From NCBI GenBank assembly GCA_965284435.1, contig OZ260083.1:3348001-3412000 (forward strand): DNA of 64,000 bases, read 5' to 3'. The position numbers were made by a program, and so were the translations under genes. This document shows positions 1-8,312 of the stretch, in pieces (within the stretch, counting starts at the first letter, position 1; each line of letters starts with the position of its first letter). Source of the DNA: CAIYZT01 sp947461435. GTDB lineage: Bacteria > Pseudomonadota > Alphaproteobacteria > Rhodobacterales > Rhodobacteraceae. The notes under the pieces were generated by a model, which saw only the letters and a program-made list of their open reading frames with translations, did no database searches and was not told the origin of the DNA.

Positions 1-51
1 GCACCAAAAGCCGTCGGCCGCAGGACGAAGGCCATCAAGGCACGGGCCAGA

Positions 52-411
52 TCAGCCGATCATGTCGGCGTACTCATCCTCGTCCATGAACGCGTCCAGC
101 ACGGCCAGATCATCCAGACGAAGTTTGAAAAACCAGGCAGCCCCTGTCGGATCGGTGTTCACAAGACCGGGATTGTCCACCAGCTTGTCGTTGATCTCGA
201 CGATTTCACCATCGACCGGGGCCAGAATATCCGACGCCGCCTTGACGCTTTCGATCACACAGATTTCGTCGCCCTCGGCCACCATGGTTTCCACTTCGGG
301 CAGTTCCACGAACACAACATCACCCAGTGCCGTGGCCGCATGTTCGGTGATGCCGACCACCACCAGATCGCCTTCGACACGCAGCCATTCATGGTCTTTT
401 GTGTACTTCAT
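52..411 (-). CDS. gcvH: Glycine cleavage system H protein
   Basis: This 119-residue protein is the lipoyl carrier of the glycine cleavage system. It shuttles the aminomethyl group from the P protein (glycine decarboxylase) to the T protein and is re-oxidised by lipoamide dehydrogenase. The sequence starts MKYTKDHEWLR, the classic GcvH N-terminus, and the lipoylation motif ESVKAAS puts the lipoyl lysine near residue 57. The length is close to the usual 120-130. The open frame extends 28 codons upstream into gcvT, but the ATG at 411 starts the conserved protein and has an AGGAGA-like ribosome site in front. It lies 10 bp after the gcvT stop, so the two are co-transcribed. The gcvP partner would be expected beyond the left edge. 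Confidence 0.97.
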   Translation of the reverse strand: MKYTKDHEWLRVEGDLVVVGITEHAATALGDVVFVELPEVETMVAEGDEICVIESVKAASDILAPVDGEIVEINDKLVDNPGLVNTDPTGAAWFFKLRLDDLAVLDAFMDEDEYADMIG

Positions 412-421
412 CTTTGTCTCC

Positions 422-1561
422 TTATCGTTTGTAATGGGTGGGGTGAAACGGCAGGGGGGCGACGGCCACGGGCAAATGCTTGCCCCTGACTTCACCCATC
501 AAAAGCGTGCCGGGTGCCGAAAAGGCCACCGGAACATAGCCCATGGCAAGGGGGGCACCCTCAGACGGGCCGAATCCGCCAGAGGTTACCTCGCCCAAGG
601 GGGTGCCATCGGGATGGAACAGCAAAGTTCCCTCGCGCATCGGCGCACGCCCTTCGGGACGCAGGCCCACCCTTGTCCGCTCTGGCCCCCGGGTGATTTC
701 GTTCAAAATACGCTCGTGCCCGGGAAATCCGGCCGGGCGAGCCCCCCCCTCGCGGCGCGACTTTTGCAGGGCCCAGCTCAGGCCCGCTTCGACGGGCGAG
801 GTATGCTCTGTCAGATCATGACCATAAAGACACAGACCCGCCTCCAGCCGCAGGCTGTCGCGCGCACCTAGACCTATGGGCAAAACCTCGGGCGCTTGAA
901 TCAGCTGCTCCGCCCAAGAAGATGCACGGCTTTGGGGAAGCGAAATTTCAAAACCATCTTCCCCGGTATAGCCTGAACGGCTGACCCAAGCCTCGCCGAA
1001 CACGCCCACATCCATAAAGCGCAAGGTTCGAACCTGAGGGATCAATCGTTCCAAAACCATTTCGGCCTTCGGACCCTGCAAGGCCAGAAGGGCCCGATCC
1101 TGAATGAATTCGATCTGTGCCACATGGCTCAAATGCAAACGCAAATGAGCCACGTCGGCCTGTTTGCATGCCGCATTGACCACCAGAAAAAGATGATCGT
1201 CGCGATTGGCGAACATCAGATCATCAAGGATCCCGCCGGTCTCGTTGGTGAAAAGACCATAGCGCTGACGTCCTGCAGCCAAGCCTAGAACATCCACCGG
1301 CATCAACGCCTCAAGCGCCAAACACAACGCTTCCATTCCAGCCTTTGGACGCAAAACAACCTGACCCATGTGGCTGACATCAAACAGGCCTGCCGCGGAC
1401 CGGGTATGCAGATGTTCTTTCATGACCCCGGCCGCGTATTGGATGGGCATCATATAGCCTGCGAAGGGCACCATTTTGGCCCCAAGAGACTCATGCAGAT
1501 CGTTTAGACCCAATCGTTCAATCTGATCGGCCAAGGCCGCCCCCAATTTCCGCCGATCCAA
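422..1561 (-). CDS. gcvT: Aminomethyltransferase, glycine cleavage T protein
   Basis: GcvT transfers the aminomethyl carbon from the lipoyl arm of GcvH to tetrahydrofolate, releasing ammonia and forming 5,10-methylene-THF. At 379 residues the length is normal. Recognisable landmarks are LHESLGAKMVPFAGYMMPIQY near the N-terminus, FDVSHMGQ, and SGYTGEDGFE in the middle, which belongs to the folate-binding fold. The first start in frame is TTG at 1561; no ATG lies far enough upstream of the conserved block, so the exact start is uncertain (the conserved part begins near codon 22). It is the first gene of the gcvT-gcvH run and lies directly downstream of a tandem glycine riboswitch, so glycine probably switches it on. 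Confidence 0.95.
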   Translation of the reverse strand: MDRRKLGAALADQIERLGLNDLHESLGAKMVPFAGYMMPIQYAAGVMKEHLHTRSAAGLFDVSHMGQVVLRPKAGMEALCLALEALMPVDVLGLAAGRQRYGLFTNETGGILDDLMFANRDDHLFLVVNAACKQADVAHLRLHLSHVAQIEFIQDRALLALQGPKAEMVLERLIPQVRTLRFMDVGVFGEAWVSRSGYTGEDGFEISLPQSRASSWAEQLIQAPEVLPIGLGARDSLRLEAGLCLYGHDLTEHTSPVEAGLSWALQKSRREGGARPAGFPGHERILNEITRGPERTRVGLRPEGRAPMREGTLLFHPDGTPLGEVTSGGFGPSEGAPLAMGYVPVAFSAPGTLLMGEVRGKHLPVAVAPLPFHPTHYKR

Positions 1562-1607
1562 GATCAGAACGGCACCGCGCAGGCAGTTCCCCTGCCCTCG
1601 GTGCCCC

Positions 1608-1778
1608 CTCTGTCTTTGCGTCCAAAGACGCGCCTGAGATCATTATCCCTTCGGCGGGCACTTGCGTGCCACTCTCCAGAGTCTGTGTATCAGAACGGTC
1701 CTTGGGCCTGAGAGTTTACCGGGGCGGTTGCTCCTTCGGCACCGAGATGCTCGTCAAGAGCGCCCCGGATTCTCCCGA
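1608..1778 (-). promoter_or_regulatory. Tandem glycine riboswitch upstream of gcvT
   Basis: Read on the minus strand, this stretch contains two successive glycine-aptamer signatures. The first runs from GGGAGA through GCCGAAGGAGCAA to ACTCTCAGGCCCAAGGACCG. The second runs from TGGAGAGTGGC through GCCGAAGGGATAATGATCTCAGG to the AAAGACAGAG tail. The repeated GCCGAAGG and CTCAGG elements, separated by a short linker, are the hallmark of the two-aptamer class, and the position directly upstream of gcvT is its standard location. In this family glycine binding normally turns the glycine cleavage genes on. Exact borders are by eye. The rest of the 303-bp gap between gltX and gcvT (1562-1607 and 1779-1864) shows nothing else clear. 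Confidence 0.93.
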
Positions 1779-1864
1779 ACTGATGGTCGGAAACTAGTCT
1801 GATTGGGTCGGATTCTGCAAGCCAAAAGAGGGCCGATACGCACTTTAAGTTGTAGCCGCGCAGT

Positions 1865-3187
1865 TTACTCGCCGCGCACGACCTGCAAAAGGGGCATGAC
1901 ATCTGCCATTTCCGGCCCTGCATCCCGGCCCGTCAGGGCGCGGCGCAACGGGCGGAACAGGTCTTTTCCCTTGCGGCCTGTGGCGTCTTTTACGGCGCTT
2001 GTCCATTGGCCCCAGGTGGACGTGGTCCAAGGTTTTGCAGGCAAAAGCGTCAATGCTTGGGCCACAAAGGCACGGTCGGCCTCGTCAATCAACGGCTCTG
2101 CGCCATCACGGAACAGCGCCCACCAGCCTTCCAGATCAGCAAGAATGGTGATGTTCCCCTTGGCCACAGACCAGAACAATTCGGCCTTGTCCGATGGCAC
2201 GCCCAAGGCGGCGATGCGGGCATGAACGCTGTCAAAGGACAGACTCTGAACATACTGGCGTGTCAGGGGGAACAGATCTTCTGGATCAAACTTTGTTGGC
2301 GCCGCCCCAAAAGTGCCCACATCAAAGCCATCGATCAGATCCTGCATCGACCCTGCCAATTCAATCGGCTTGGAAGACCCCAGACGCGCCAACATGGACA
2401 AAAGGGCCATCGGTTCGACCCCGCTTGCCCGCAAGTCGCGCAAGGACAGCGCGCCCAACCGCTTTGACAGTTTTTCATCTTCGGTGCCGGTCAGAAGCGA
2501 GTGGTGTGCGAAATTCGGGGGCGTTCCGCCCAGCGCCTTCATGATCTGGATTTGCGTTGCTGTATTCGTCACATGATCGGCGCCGCGCACGATAAAGGTT
2601 ACCCCCATATCGACGTCATCAACTGACGAAGCAAAGGTGTACAGGACCTGACCATCGGCACGGATCAAGACAGGATCAGAGACCGATGCTGCATCGATCG
2701 AAATGTCACCCAGAATGCCATCGGGCCATTCAATGCGCTCTTGGTCAAGTTGGAACCGCCAATACCCCTCGCGGCCCTCGGCACGAAGACGGGTTTTCTC
2801 ATCCGGAGTCAAAAGCAATGCCGCGCGGTCATAGACCGGGGGTTTGTGCATGTTCAGCTGCTTTTTGCGCTTCAAATCCAGCTCTACCGGGCTTTCGAAG
2901 CATTCATAGAACCGACCAGCTGCCCGCAACTGATCGGCCGCTTCTGCGTAGCGGTCCATGCGTTTGGATTGCTGCTCGACCCGGTCCCAATGAAGGCCCA
3001 GCCATTCCAGATCCTGGAACAAACCGTCGATGTATTCCTGCTTGGAGCGTTCCTGGTCTGTGTCATCCAGCCGCAATATGAAGGTGCCGCCAGATTTGCG
3101 GGCAATCAGGTAGTTCATCAAGGCGGTCCGCAGGTTTCCGACGTGGATGTAACCTGTGGGCGACGGGGCAAAACGGGTGGTGGTCAT
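1865..3187 (-). CDS. gltX: Glutamate--tRNA ligase
   Basis: This class I aminoacyl-tRNA synthetase charges glutamate onto tRNA in the cytosol. The N-terminal FAPSPTGYIHVGNLR carries the HIGH-type ATP motif (residues 6-20), and the second signature KLSKR lies at residues 239-243. At 440 residues it is the shorter alphaproteobacterial type. Many members of this class carry two gltX paralogues, one of which may charge tRNA-Gln with glutamate for later amidation by GatCAB; which one this is cannot be decided from the sequence alone. The ATG at 3187 directly precedes the conserved block. It is the only gene between the riboswitch and the DUF1801 gene and appears to be transcribed alone. Confidence 0.96.
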   Translation of the reverse strand: MTTTRFAPSPTGYIHVGNLRTALMNYLIARKSGGTFILRLDDTDQERSKQEYIDGLFQDLEWLGLHWDRVEQQSKRMDRYAEAADQLRAAGRFYECFESPVELDLKRKKQLNMHKPPVYDRAALLLTPDEKTRLRAEGREGYWRFQLDQERIEWPDGILGDISIDAASVSDPVLIRADGQVLYTFASSVDDVDMGVTFIVRGADHVTNTATQIQIMKALGGTPPNFAHHSLLTGTEDEKLSKRLGALSLRDLRASGVEPMALLSMLARLGSSKPIELAGSMQDLIDGFDVGTFGAAPTKFDPEDLFPLTRQYVQSLSFDSVHARIAALGVPSDKAELFWSVAKGNITILADLEGWWALFRDGAEPLIDEADRAFVAQALTLLPAKPWTTSTWGQWTSAVKDATGRKGKDLFRPLRRALTGRDAGPEMADVMPLLQVVRGE

Positions 3188-3393
3188 GGGGGCAGCTCCT
3201 GCAAGAAGGGCCTGATGTCACAGGTGGGCAGATTTGTCCAGTTTCCGGAAGGGAGGCCGCAATTGCCAAAGGGGCTTCCAGATCGGGACGGAACCAAAAC
3301 GGTCTAGATCACAAAGTTCAGTTGCCGAAACTTTCCGCCTTGGTTCGGCGGGGATAAAGCGCCTTGAACGTTGGATCGCCGCTACCTTTTTCC

Positions 3394-3876
3394 CTAGTCC
3401 GGCGTGACGCTATATCGGGATTTGAGGTGGGTCAAACCTGCGACGATCAGCTGTGATAAAACGGTATGATCCAGATCGCTCAACCGCTTGGCATAAACGC
3501 AGGCCTGTCCTTGGCGGTGTTTGCCAAGCCGACCCAAAAGCGCCGAAGTCCCCTCGCCTCGCAGGCCATACAAGGAAAGTTCAGCTTTTCGCGGGGCAAA
3601 GCCCGTTGCCATGGCCGTGCCGGAATGTCCGCTGTCATAGGTATAGGCATAGTGGCCAAAACCGATCATCCCGCCCGTGTAGATCTTGGCAGGATAGCCA
3701 GTTGCGGCCGCGAAAATCTTCACAAGTTCTTTTGCCTCAGCCTGACGGTTGGGGCTGTCCAAGGACGCAATGAAATCGTCGACTGAAAGCGTCATTGCCT
3801 TGGTCTTTTGATCGTACTTTGCCACGTCACCCTCGATCGTCACGGTGCTTTCGGTGCCCATTCTATCAGATTTCAT
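3394..3876 (-). CDS. DUF1801 domain protein
   Basis: This 160-residue cytosolic protein has the DUF1801 (YdhG-like, alpha/beta) pattern. Its landmarks are a short helix with VDDFIASLDSPNRQAEAKEL near residues 34-53, then YPAKIYTGGMIGFG, a stretch with aromatic residues, and FAPRKAELSLYG. The biochemical role of the family is not established. The N-terminal 30 residues are variable, so the start could be MKSDRMG (used here) or the Met five codons later. It is divergent from the zincin gene at 3948 and shares with it a 71-bp promoter gap. No operon partner is seen. Confidence 0.85.
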   Translation of the reverse strand: MKSDRMGTESTVTIEGDVAKYDQKTKAMTLSVDDFIASLDSPNRQAEAKELVKIFAAATGYPAKIYTGGMIGFGHYAYTYDSGHSGTAMATGFAPRKAELSLYGLRGEGTSALLGRLGKHRQGQACVYAKRLSDLDHTVLSQLIVAGLTHLKSRYSVTPD

Positions 3877-3947
3877 CGTTCAAAAACAGATCTGCCGTTT
3901 TCAGCGGCAGGGTTGCGCGCGCGGCAGCCAATGCCTAATTCGGTTTC

Positions 3948-4358
3948 ATGATGGATTATGACCCCAGCGGACTTGCGCCCAGCCTCGCCCAGATCGAGGC
4001 GTTTGCCATTGAAGCTGTCGAGACCTTGCCCGAGCCGTTTGGCACGGCAGCGCGCGATTTGGTGATCCGCGTGGATGATGTGGCCACGGATGAGGTTTTG
4101 GAAGATCTAGGCTGCGACAGCGCGTTTGATCTGACCGGGATGTATCAGGGTATTCCCCTGACGGAAAAAAGCCTGATGGAACAGCCCCTGCAACCCGACA
4201 TGATTTGGCTGTTCCGCCGAGCGATTCTGGAAGAATGGATAGAACGCGGCGACGTCAGCCTGCGCCAGCTGGTCGGTCATGTGATGGTTCACGAACTGGC
4301 GCATCATTTTGGATGGTCAGACGAAGAAATTGCCGAAATTGATCCTTGGTGGGAATAG
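3948..4358 (+). CDS. Small metallopeptidase-family (zincin-like) protein
   Basis: This 136-residue protein carries the zinc-binding motif HELAHHFG (HExxH, with His115, Glu116 and His119) near its C-terminus, followed by an acidic tail that may supply a further ligand. It belongs to the short 'metallopeptidase family' (Zincin_1, PF06262-like) that is widespread in bacteria and mostly uncharacterised. There is no signal peptide, so it is cytosolic. Two consecutive ATGs open the frame, at 3948 and 3951. The stop lies 3 bp from the stop of the convergent MORN-repeat gene. Peptidase activity is a family assumption and has not been shown for most members. Confidence 0.88.
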   Translation: MMDYDPSGLAPSLAQIEAFAIEAVETLPEPFGTAARDLVIRVDDVATDEVLEDLGCDSAFDLTGMYQGIPLTEKSLMEQPLQPDMIWLFRRAILEEWIERGDVSLRQLVGHVMVHELAHHFGWSDEEIAEIDPWWE

Positions 4359-4361
4359 GCG

Positions 4362-5870
4362 CTAACCGCCACTGCCCGTTGCAGGGGCAGGATCTGGGGT
4401 CGGGGCCGTGCCGTCCGCAGGCGGGGAAGCAGTGCCTTCCGTTGGCGGCGCCGCTGATTGCGGCAACGGCGCGCGAAGAATTCCGTTTTCCCAAAGGCCT
4501 TCGCTGATCTCGCCCCCTTTGTACGTCAACTTGCCCGGTCCATGGCGTTTGGCCTTCAAGAAAGCCCCTTCATAGACGTCGCCAGAAGGATAGGTTGCAA
4601 TGCCCATCCCCTCCATCTCGCCAGCTTTCCAGTCCCCTTCATAGGAAAATCCACCCGGTTCGGTCATGGATCCCCGGCCTTCGCGCATGCCGGCCACGAA
4701 ACTGCCATTGAAGATCGTACCATCAGGATAGGTGGCAACCCCCTGCCCTTCGCGGTTGCCGGCTTTCCACGCGCCTTCGTAGCGGTACCCATCAGGATAG
4801 GTCATGATGCCCATCCCGTCGGGCTTGGCCGATTTGAACATTCCTTCGTAAACCAGACCAGCAGGATAGACAGCCCGGCCCTTCCCTTCGATTGCGCCCT
4901 TTACCCATGATCCTTCATAGGTGGACCCGTCGGGATAGGTAATCTTTCCCTGTCCTTGCGGAAGATCGGCGGCGAACAGACCTTCATAGGTGGATCCGTC
5001 GGCATAGGTCAGACGACCTTTGCCCTCCATCTTTCCGGCTTTCCACGACCCCTGATAGCTTGTGCCATCCTTGGCCTGAAACAGCCCTTCCCCCTCACGT
5101 TTGTCGGCCTTGAAGCCGCCCTCATAGGTGTCGGCATTCTTGTAGGTCGTCTTCCCCGTACCGTCGCGGGTGCCATCTTTGAAACTGCCGGAATAAACAT
5201 CGCCGTTGGGCTGCGTCAGGGTGCCGGTTCCGTTGATTTGCCCGCCGCTCCACGAACCATCATAGATGGTGCCGTCGGGCATCGTCAGTTTGCCCAAGCC
5301 TTCGCGTTGATTGGCCATGAAGGCGCCTTCGAAAGTGGCGCCATCGGCATAGGTTATCTTGCCTTTGCTTTCCTTGCGTCCATCGATCCAGTCGCCATCG
5401 TAACGATATCCCGAGGGTTCTTCGAACAACCCCTTGCCGGAATGCAAACCGTTCTTGAAGCTGCCCGTATAAACGGACCCATTGGCATAGCGGGCCACAC
5501 CCGAACCCGTCATCGCACCGCCCGTCCAGTCACCTTCATAGGTGCCGCCGTCGCCAAATGCGATCTTGCCCTTGCCTTCCGGCTTGCCGTCTTTGAACAG
5601 CCCTTCATAGACAGAGCCATTGGGATAGGTTGCCACACCCTGCCCTTCAATGCGCCCGTCCACCCATTGGCCTTCGTAGACATAACCGTTGGGCAGCGAA
5701 TAGGTGCCCGTTCCATCCTGCCGCCCGTCCTTGAACGTGCCTTCATAGACCGATCCGTCATCGTATTGCTTGATGACCACCTCGCCGTCTTGCGCAAGGG
5801 CAGCACCCGCCCAGATCATGGCCAGGATTACCAGTTGGATGATTGATTTGCCCGTTGGCATGGCACGCAC
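4362..5870 (-). CDS. Exported MORN-repeat protein, 19 repeats
   Basis: This 502-residue protein has an N-terminal signal peptide (hydrophobic core IIQLVILAMIWAGAALA, probable cleavage after ALA) and then 19 consecutive 23-residue MORN repeats from about residue 34 to 470. The unit has the form DGxxYEGxFxxGxxxGxGxxxY. A Pro/Ala/Thr-rich tail of about 35 residues ends the protein. MORN repeats form an elongated beta-hairpin ladder used as a scaffold or, in eukaryotic proteins, for membrane contact. The bacterial exported forms have no agreed function. At DNA level this gives a 69-bp tandem periodicity with diverged units. Two start codons are possible (5870 and 9 bp further in). It stands alone, divergent from nadE. 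Confidence 0.93.
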   Translation of the reverse strand: MRAMPTGKSIIQLVILAMIWAGAALAQDGEVVIKQYDDGSVYEGTFKDGRQDGTGTYSLPNGYVYEGQWVDGRIEGQGVATYPNGSVYEGLFKDGKPEGKGKIAFGDGGTYEGDWTGGAMTGSGVARYANGSVYTGSFKNGLHSGKGLFEEPSGYRYDGDWIDGRKESKGKITYADGATFEGAFMANQREGLGKLTMPDGTIYDGSWSGGQINGTGTLTQPNGDVYSGSFKDGTRDGTGKTTYKNADTYEGGFKADKREGEGLFQAKDGTSYQGSWKAGKMEGKGRLTYADGSTYEGLFAADLPQGQGKITYPDGSTYEGSWVKGAIEGKGRAVYPAGLVYEGMFKSAKPDGMGIMTYPDGYRYEGAWKAGNREGQGVATYPDGTIFNGSFVAGMREGRGSMTEPGGFSYEGDWKAGEMEGMGIATYPSGDVYEGAFLKAKRHGPGKLTYKGGEISEGLWENGILRAPLPQSAAPPTEGTASPPADGTAPTPDPAPATGSGG

Positions 5871-5990
5871 CTCTTTTGGCGGACCCTAGCGGTCGAGCAA
5901 GGGTCTGACAAGCGGGGCCAAGGGTTACAGACCCTTTCCCTGCGCGTGCAAGCTGTTAGAACGGGGCCATCGGGCAGTTGGAGCAACACG

Positions 5991-7649
5991 ATGAGCGAAC
6001 GTTTCCGCATCACTTTGGTGCAAGCCAATCCGGTTTTGGGCGCAATTGCTGCCAATGCCGAGGCAGCCTTTGCACATTGGCAAGCGGGCTGCGAGGCCGG
6101 GGTGGATCTGGTCGCGCTGACCGAGATGTTTCTGACCGGATATCAGACCCAAGATTTGGTGCTGAAATCGGCTTTTGTCGAGGCCGCCGAAACCGCGCTG
6201 CACAGCCTGGCTGCTCGGATCATCGGGGGGCCGGCTTTGGCGATTGGCGCCCCGGTCAAACGTGGGGGGCAGCTGTTCAACGGATATTTTTATCTGAAGG
6301 ACGGGGCAGTGCTGGCCGAAGTCTTGAAGCACGAATTGCCCAACGATTCCGTCTTTGATGAAAAACGGGTGTTCAGCAGCGCGCCGCTGCAAGCGCCGTT
6401 TCAACTTGGACCAGTCAAGATCGGCACGCCGATCTGTGAAGATGCATGGCACGCAGAAGTGGCGCTGGCCCATGCCAAGGCCGGGGCAGATATTCTGCTG
6501 GTACCCAACGGGTCGCCCTATCATAGGGGCAAACCTGCTGTCCGGGTCAATTTGATGCGGTGGCGCGTGGGGGATACGGGTCTTCCTTTGATCTATCTGA
6601 ACATGGTGGGCGGGCAGGACGACCAAGTGTTTGATGGGGCGTCGTTCGTGATGAATTCTGACGGGTCTGTGCCCGTTCAATTGCCGCAGTTCGATGAAGC
6701 GCGCGTCACCGTGTGCTTTGTAAAAACCACCGCAGGCTGGATCGCCGAAAAAGGCGAGCAGGCCGAAATGCCCCGCGTGGTCGAGGCTGATTACCGCGCG
6801 ATGGTGGTATCGGTGAAAGATTACCTTGCAAAGACAGGGTTCAAGAAAGTTCTGCTGGGCTTGTCTGGCGGGATCGATTCCGCTTTGGTGGCGGCGATTG
6901 CGGTGGATGCCTTGGGCCCAAGCAACGTGCGCTGCGTCATGCTGCCGTCGCGTTTCACCTCCCAAACCTCGCTTGATGATGCCGAAGCGGTGGCAATGGC
7001 CCTTGGCACCCGTTTGGACACTGTGCCAATTTCGGAGCCGCAACTTGCGGTTGCCGAGGTGCTTGGCCCCCTTTTTGAGGGCACCGCGCCGGGCATCACC
7101 GAAGAAAACATTCAGTCGCGCCTTCGCGGGGTGCTGTTGATGGCCTTGTCCAACAAGTTTGGTGAGATGCTTTTGACGACGGGCAACAAGTCAGAAATGG
7201 CTGTGGGCTATTGCACGATTTATGGCGATATGAACGGCGGCTACAATCCATTGAAAGATCTGTACAAAACGCGGGTTTTTGAAACCTGCCGCTGGCGGAA
7301 TGAAACCCACCGCCCTTGGATGGCTGGCCCGCATGGCATCGTCATTCCAGCACGCGTGATCGACAAGCCACCAAGTGCAGAATTGCGCGACAACCAGAAG
7401 GACGAAGACAGCTTGCCGCCTTACGTGGTGCTGGATGCCATTCTGGACGGGCTGATCGAACGCGAAGCCTCGGTCGCGGATCTGGTTGGCGAGGGCTATG
7501 ACCGCGCCACGGTCAAGAAGATCGAACATCTTTTATACATCAGCGAATACAAGCGGTTCCAATCTGCGCCCGGGACAAGATTGACCAAACGGGCACTTTG
7601 GCTGGACCGTCGCTATCCGATTGCGATGCGTTGGCGCGATGACACTTGA
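5991..7649 (+). CDS. nadE: Glutamine-dependent NAD+ synthetase
   Basis: This 552-residue bifunctional enzyme makes NAD+ from deamido-NAD+, ATP and glutamine. The N-terminal nitrilase-type amidase domain (about residues 1-250) shows the triad Glu45 (LTEMF), Lys113 (VLKHELPN) and Cys149 (TPICEDAW). The C-terminal synthetase domain starts near residue 280 and contains the ATP-pyrophosphatase loop GLSGGIDSAL at about 290. The length matches the two-domain form. The frame is open upstream, but MSERFRITLVQANP is the natural N-terminus, so the start is placed at 5991. It is a single gene divergent from the MORN protein, and its stop nearly touches the convergent membrane-protein gene. Confidence 0.96.
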   Translation: MSERFRITLVQANPVLGAIAANAEAAFAHWQAGCEAGVDLVALTEMFLTGYQTQDLVLKSAFVEAAETALHSLAARIIGGPALAIGAPVKRGGQLFNGYFYLKDGAVLAEVLKHELPNDSVFDEKRVFSSAPLQAPFQLGPVKIGTPICEDAWHAEVALAHAKAGADILLVPNGSPYHRGKPAVRVNLMRWRVGDTGLPLIYLNMVGGQDDQVFDGASFVMNSDGSVPVQLPQFDEARVTVCFVKTTAGWIAEKGEQAEMPRVVEADYRAMVVSVKDYLAKTGFKKVLLGLSGGIDSALVAAIAVDALGPSNVRCVMLPSRFTSQTSLDDAEAVAMALGTRLDTVPISEPQLAVAEVLGPLFEGTAPGITEENIQSRLRGVLLMALSNKFGEMLLTTGNKSEMAVGYCTIYGDMNGGYNPLKDLYKTRVFETCRWRNETHRPWMAGPHGIVIPARVIDKPPSAELRDNQKDEDSLPPYVVLDAILDGLIEREASVADLVGEGYDRATVKKIEHLLYISEYKRFQSAPGTRLTKRALWLDRRYPIAMRWRDDT

Positions 7650-7651
7650 CG

Positions 7652-8158
7652 TCAGGCGGGCGGGTTGAATTGCAAGACACCAAGTCCGACCGTGGCGATG
7701 CAGACCCACAGGGCGACTAGGGCCACAAGGACAGCGCCAAGTTTGGACCGCGACCAAACCAGTGTGGCCGTCCATAGGGCGGCGACGACGGTAACAAGAT
7801 TGCCAACAATAGCGATCAAAGGGCGTGCGGTGTCAGCGGCGACCACAGGATAAACCATGCAAAGGGCAACCAAAGCCAAAATTGCAAGACCCGCCGAGCC
7901 AATCTGACGTGTCTTGGCCGTGACAAGCCAATAGGCAGCACCAAGGCCAGAAAACAATCCGACCCATACAAAGGGCACGATCTCGGAAATTAGGCGCCCG
8001 AAAGCGCCGATCTGGGGAAGGCTTTCGTCCAGCGAGCCCGCGCCCCCAGGAAAAACAAAGATCAGCAACACGCTGACAACAGAGGCGGCAATTGCCCCCA
8101 TGGCGATGCTGATGGTCAAGCCAATGATGTTTGACGGCGGAATGGGGGAAATTTTCAT
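7652..8158 (-). CDS. Integral membrane protein, possibly TspO/MBR-like
   Basis: This 168-residue protein is very hydrophobic, with about five membrane segments. The arrangement (five helices, a conserved-looking VGLFSGLGAAYWLV segment and the ending WVCIATVGLGVLQFNPP) recalls the TspO/MBR translocator family, which binds porphyrins and tunes photosynthesis genes in Rhodobacter. The tryptophan-rich family motifs are weak here, so this is a suggestion only. The frame runs 50 codons further upstream, but MKISPIPPSN at 8158 begins the protein-like composition. It is a single gene, convergent with nadE. Confidence 0.6.
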   Translation of the reverse strand: MKISPIPPSNIIGLTISIAMGAIAASVVSVLLIFVFPGGAGSLDESLPQIGAFGRLISEIVPFVWVGLFSGLGAAYWLVTAKTRQIGSAGLAILALVALCMVYPVVAADTARPLIAIVGNLVTVVAALWTATLVWSRSKLGAVLVALVALWVCIATVGLGVLQFNPPA

Positions 8159-8312
8159 TGCAAGCGCCCTTCGTGACAATGTGAAGACAGGTACGGCGCA
8201 ACCTGCCCATCGGATCATGATTGGTGTTGGCCAAGGCCAAACGAGCGATCCCGAAAATGAGACCGGACTGACCGGCAAATCACACTGGCGCCCCCAACGT
8301 CGAGGCAAGAGC

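Noticed and set aside
1..51. Possible start of a gene on the minus strand (short frame MAFVLRPTAFG)
   Set aside because: Only a few codons are visible before the window edge, and they do not resemble the gcvP N-terminus. Not enough to call.
3188..3393. Intergenic gap checked for a tRNA or small RNA
   Set aside because: No cloverleaf-like arms or strong hairpin could be made out.
4362..5870. 69-bp tandem periodicity that might suggest a CRISPR or satellite
   Set aside because: The units have no spacers and encode in-frame MORN repeats, so this is coding repetition.
5925..7043. 372-codon minus-strand ORF
   Set aside because: It lies antisense to nadE, whose catalytic motifs are clear. High-GC codon bias opens such shadow frames.
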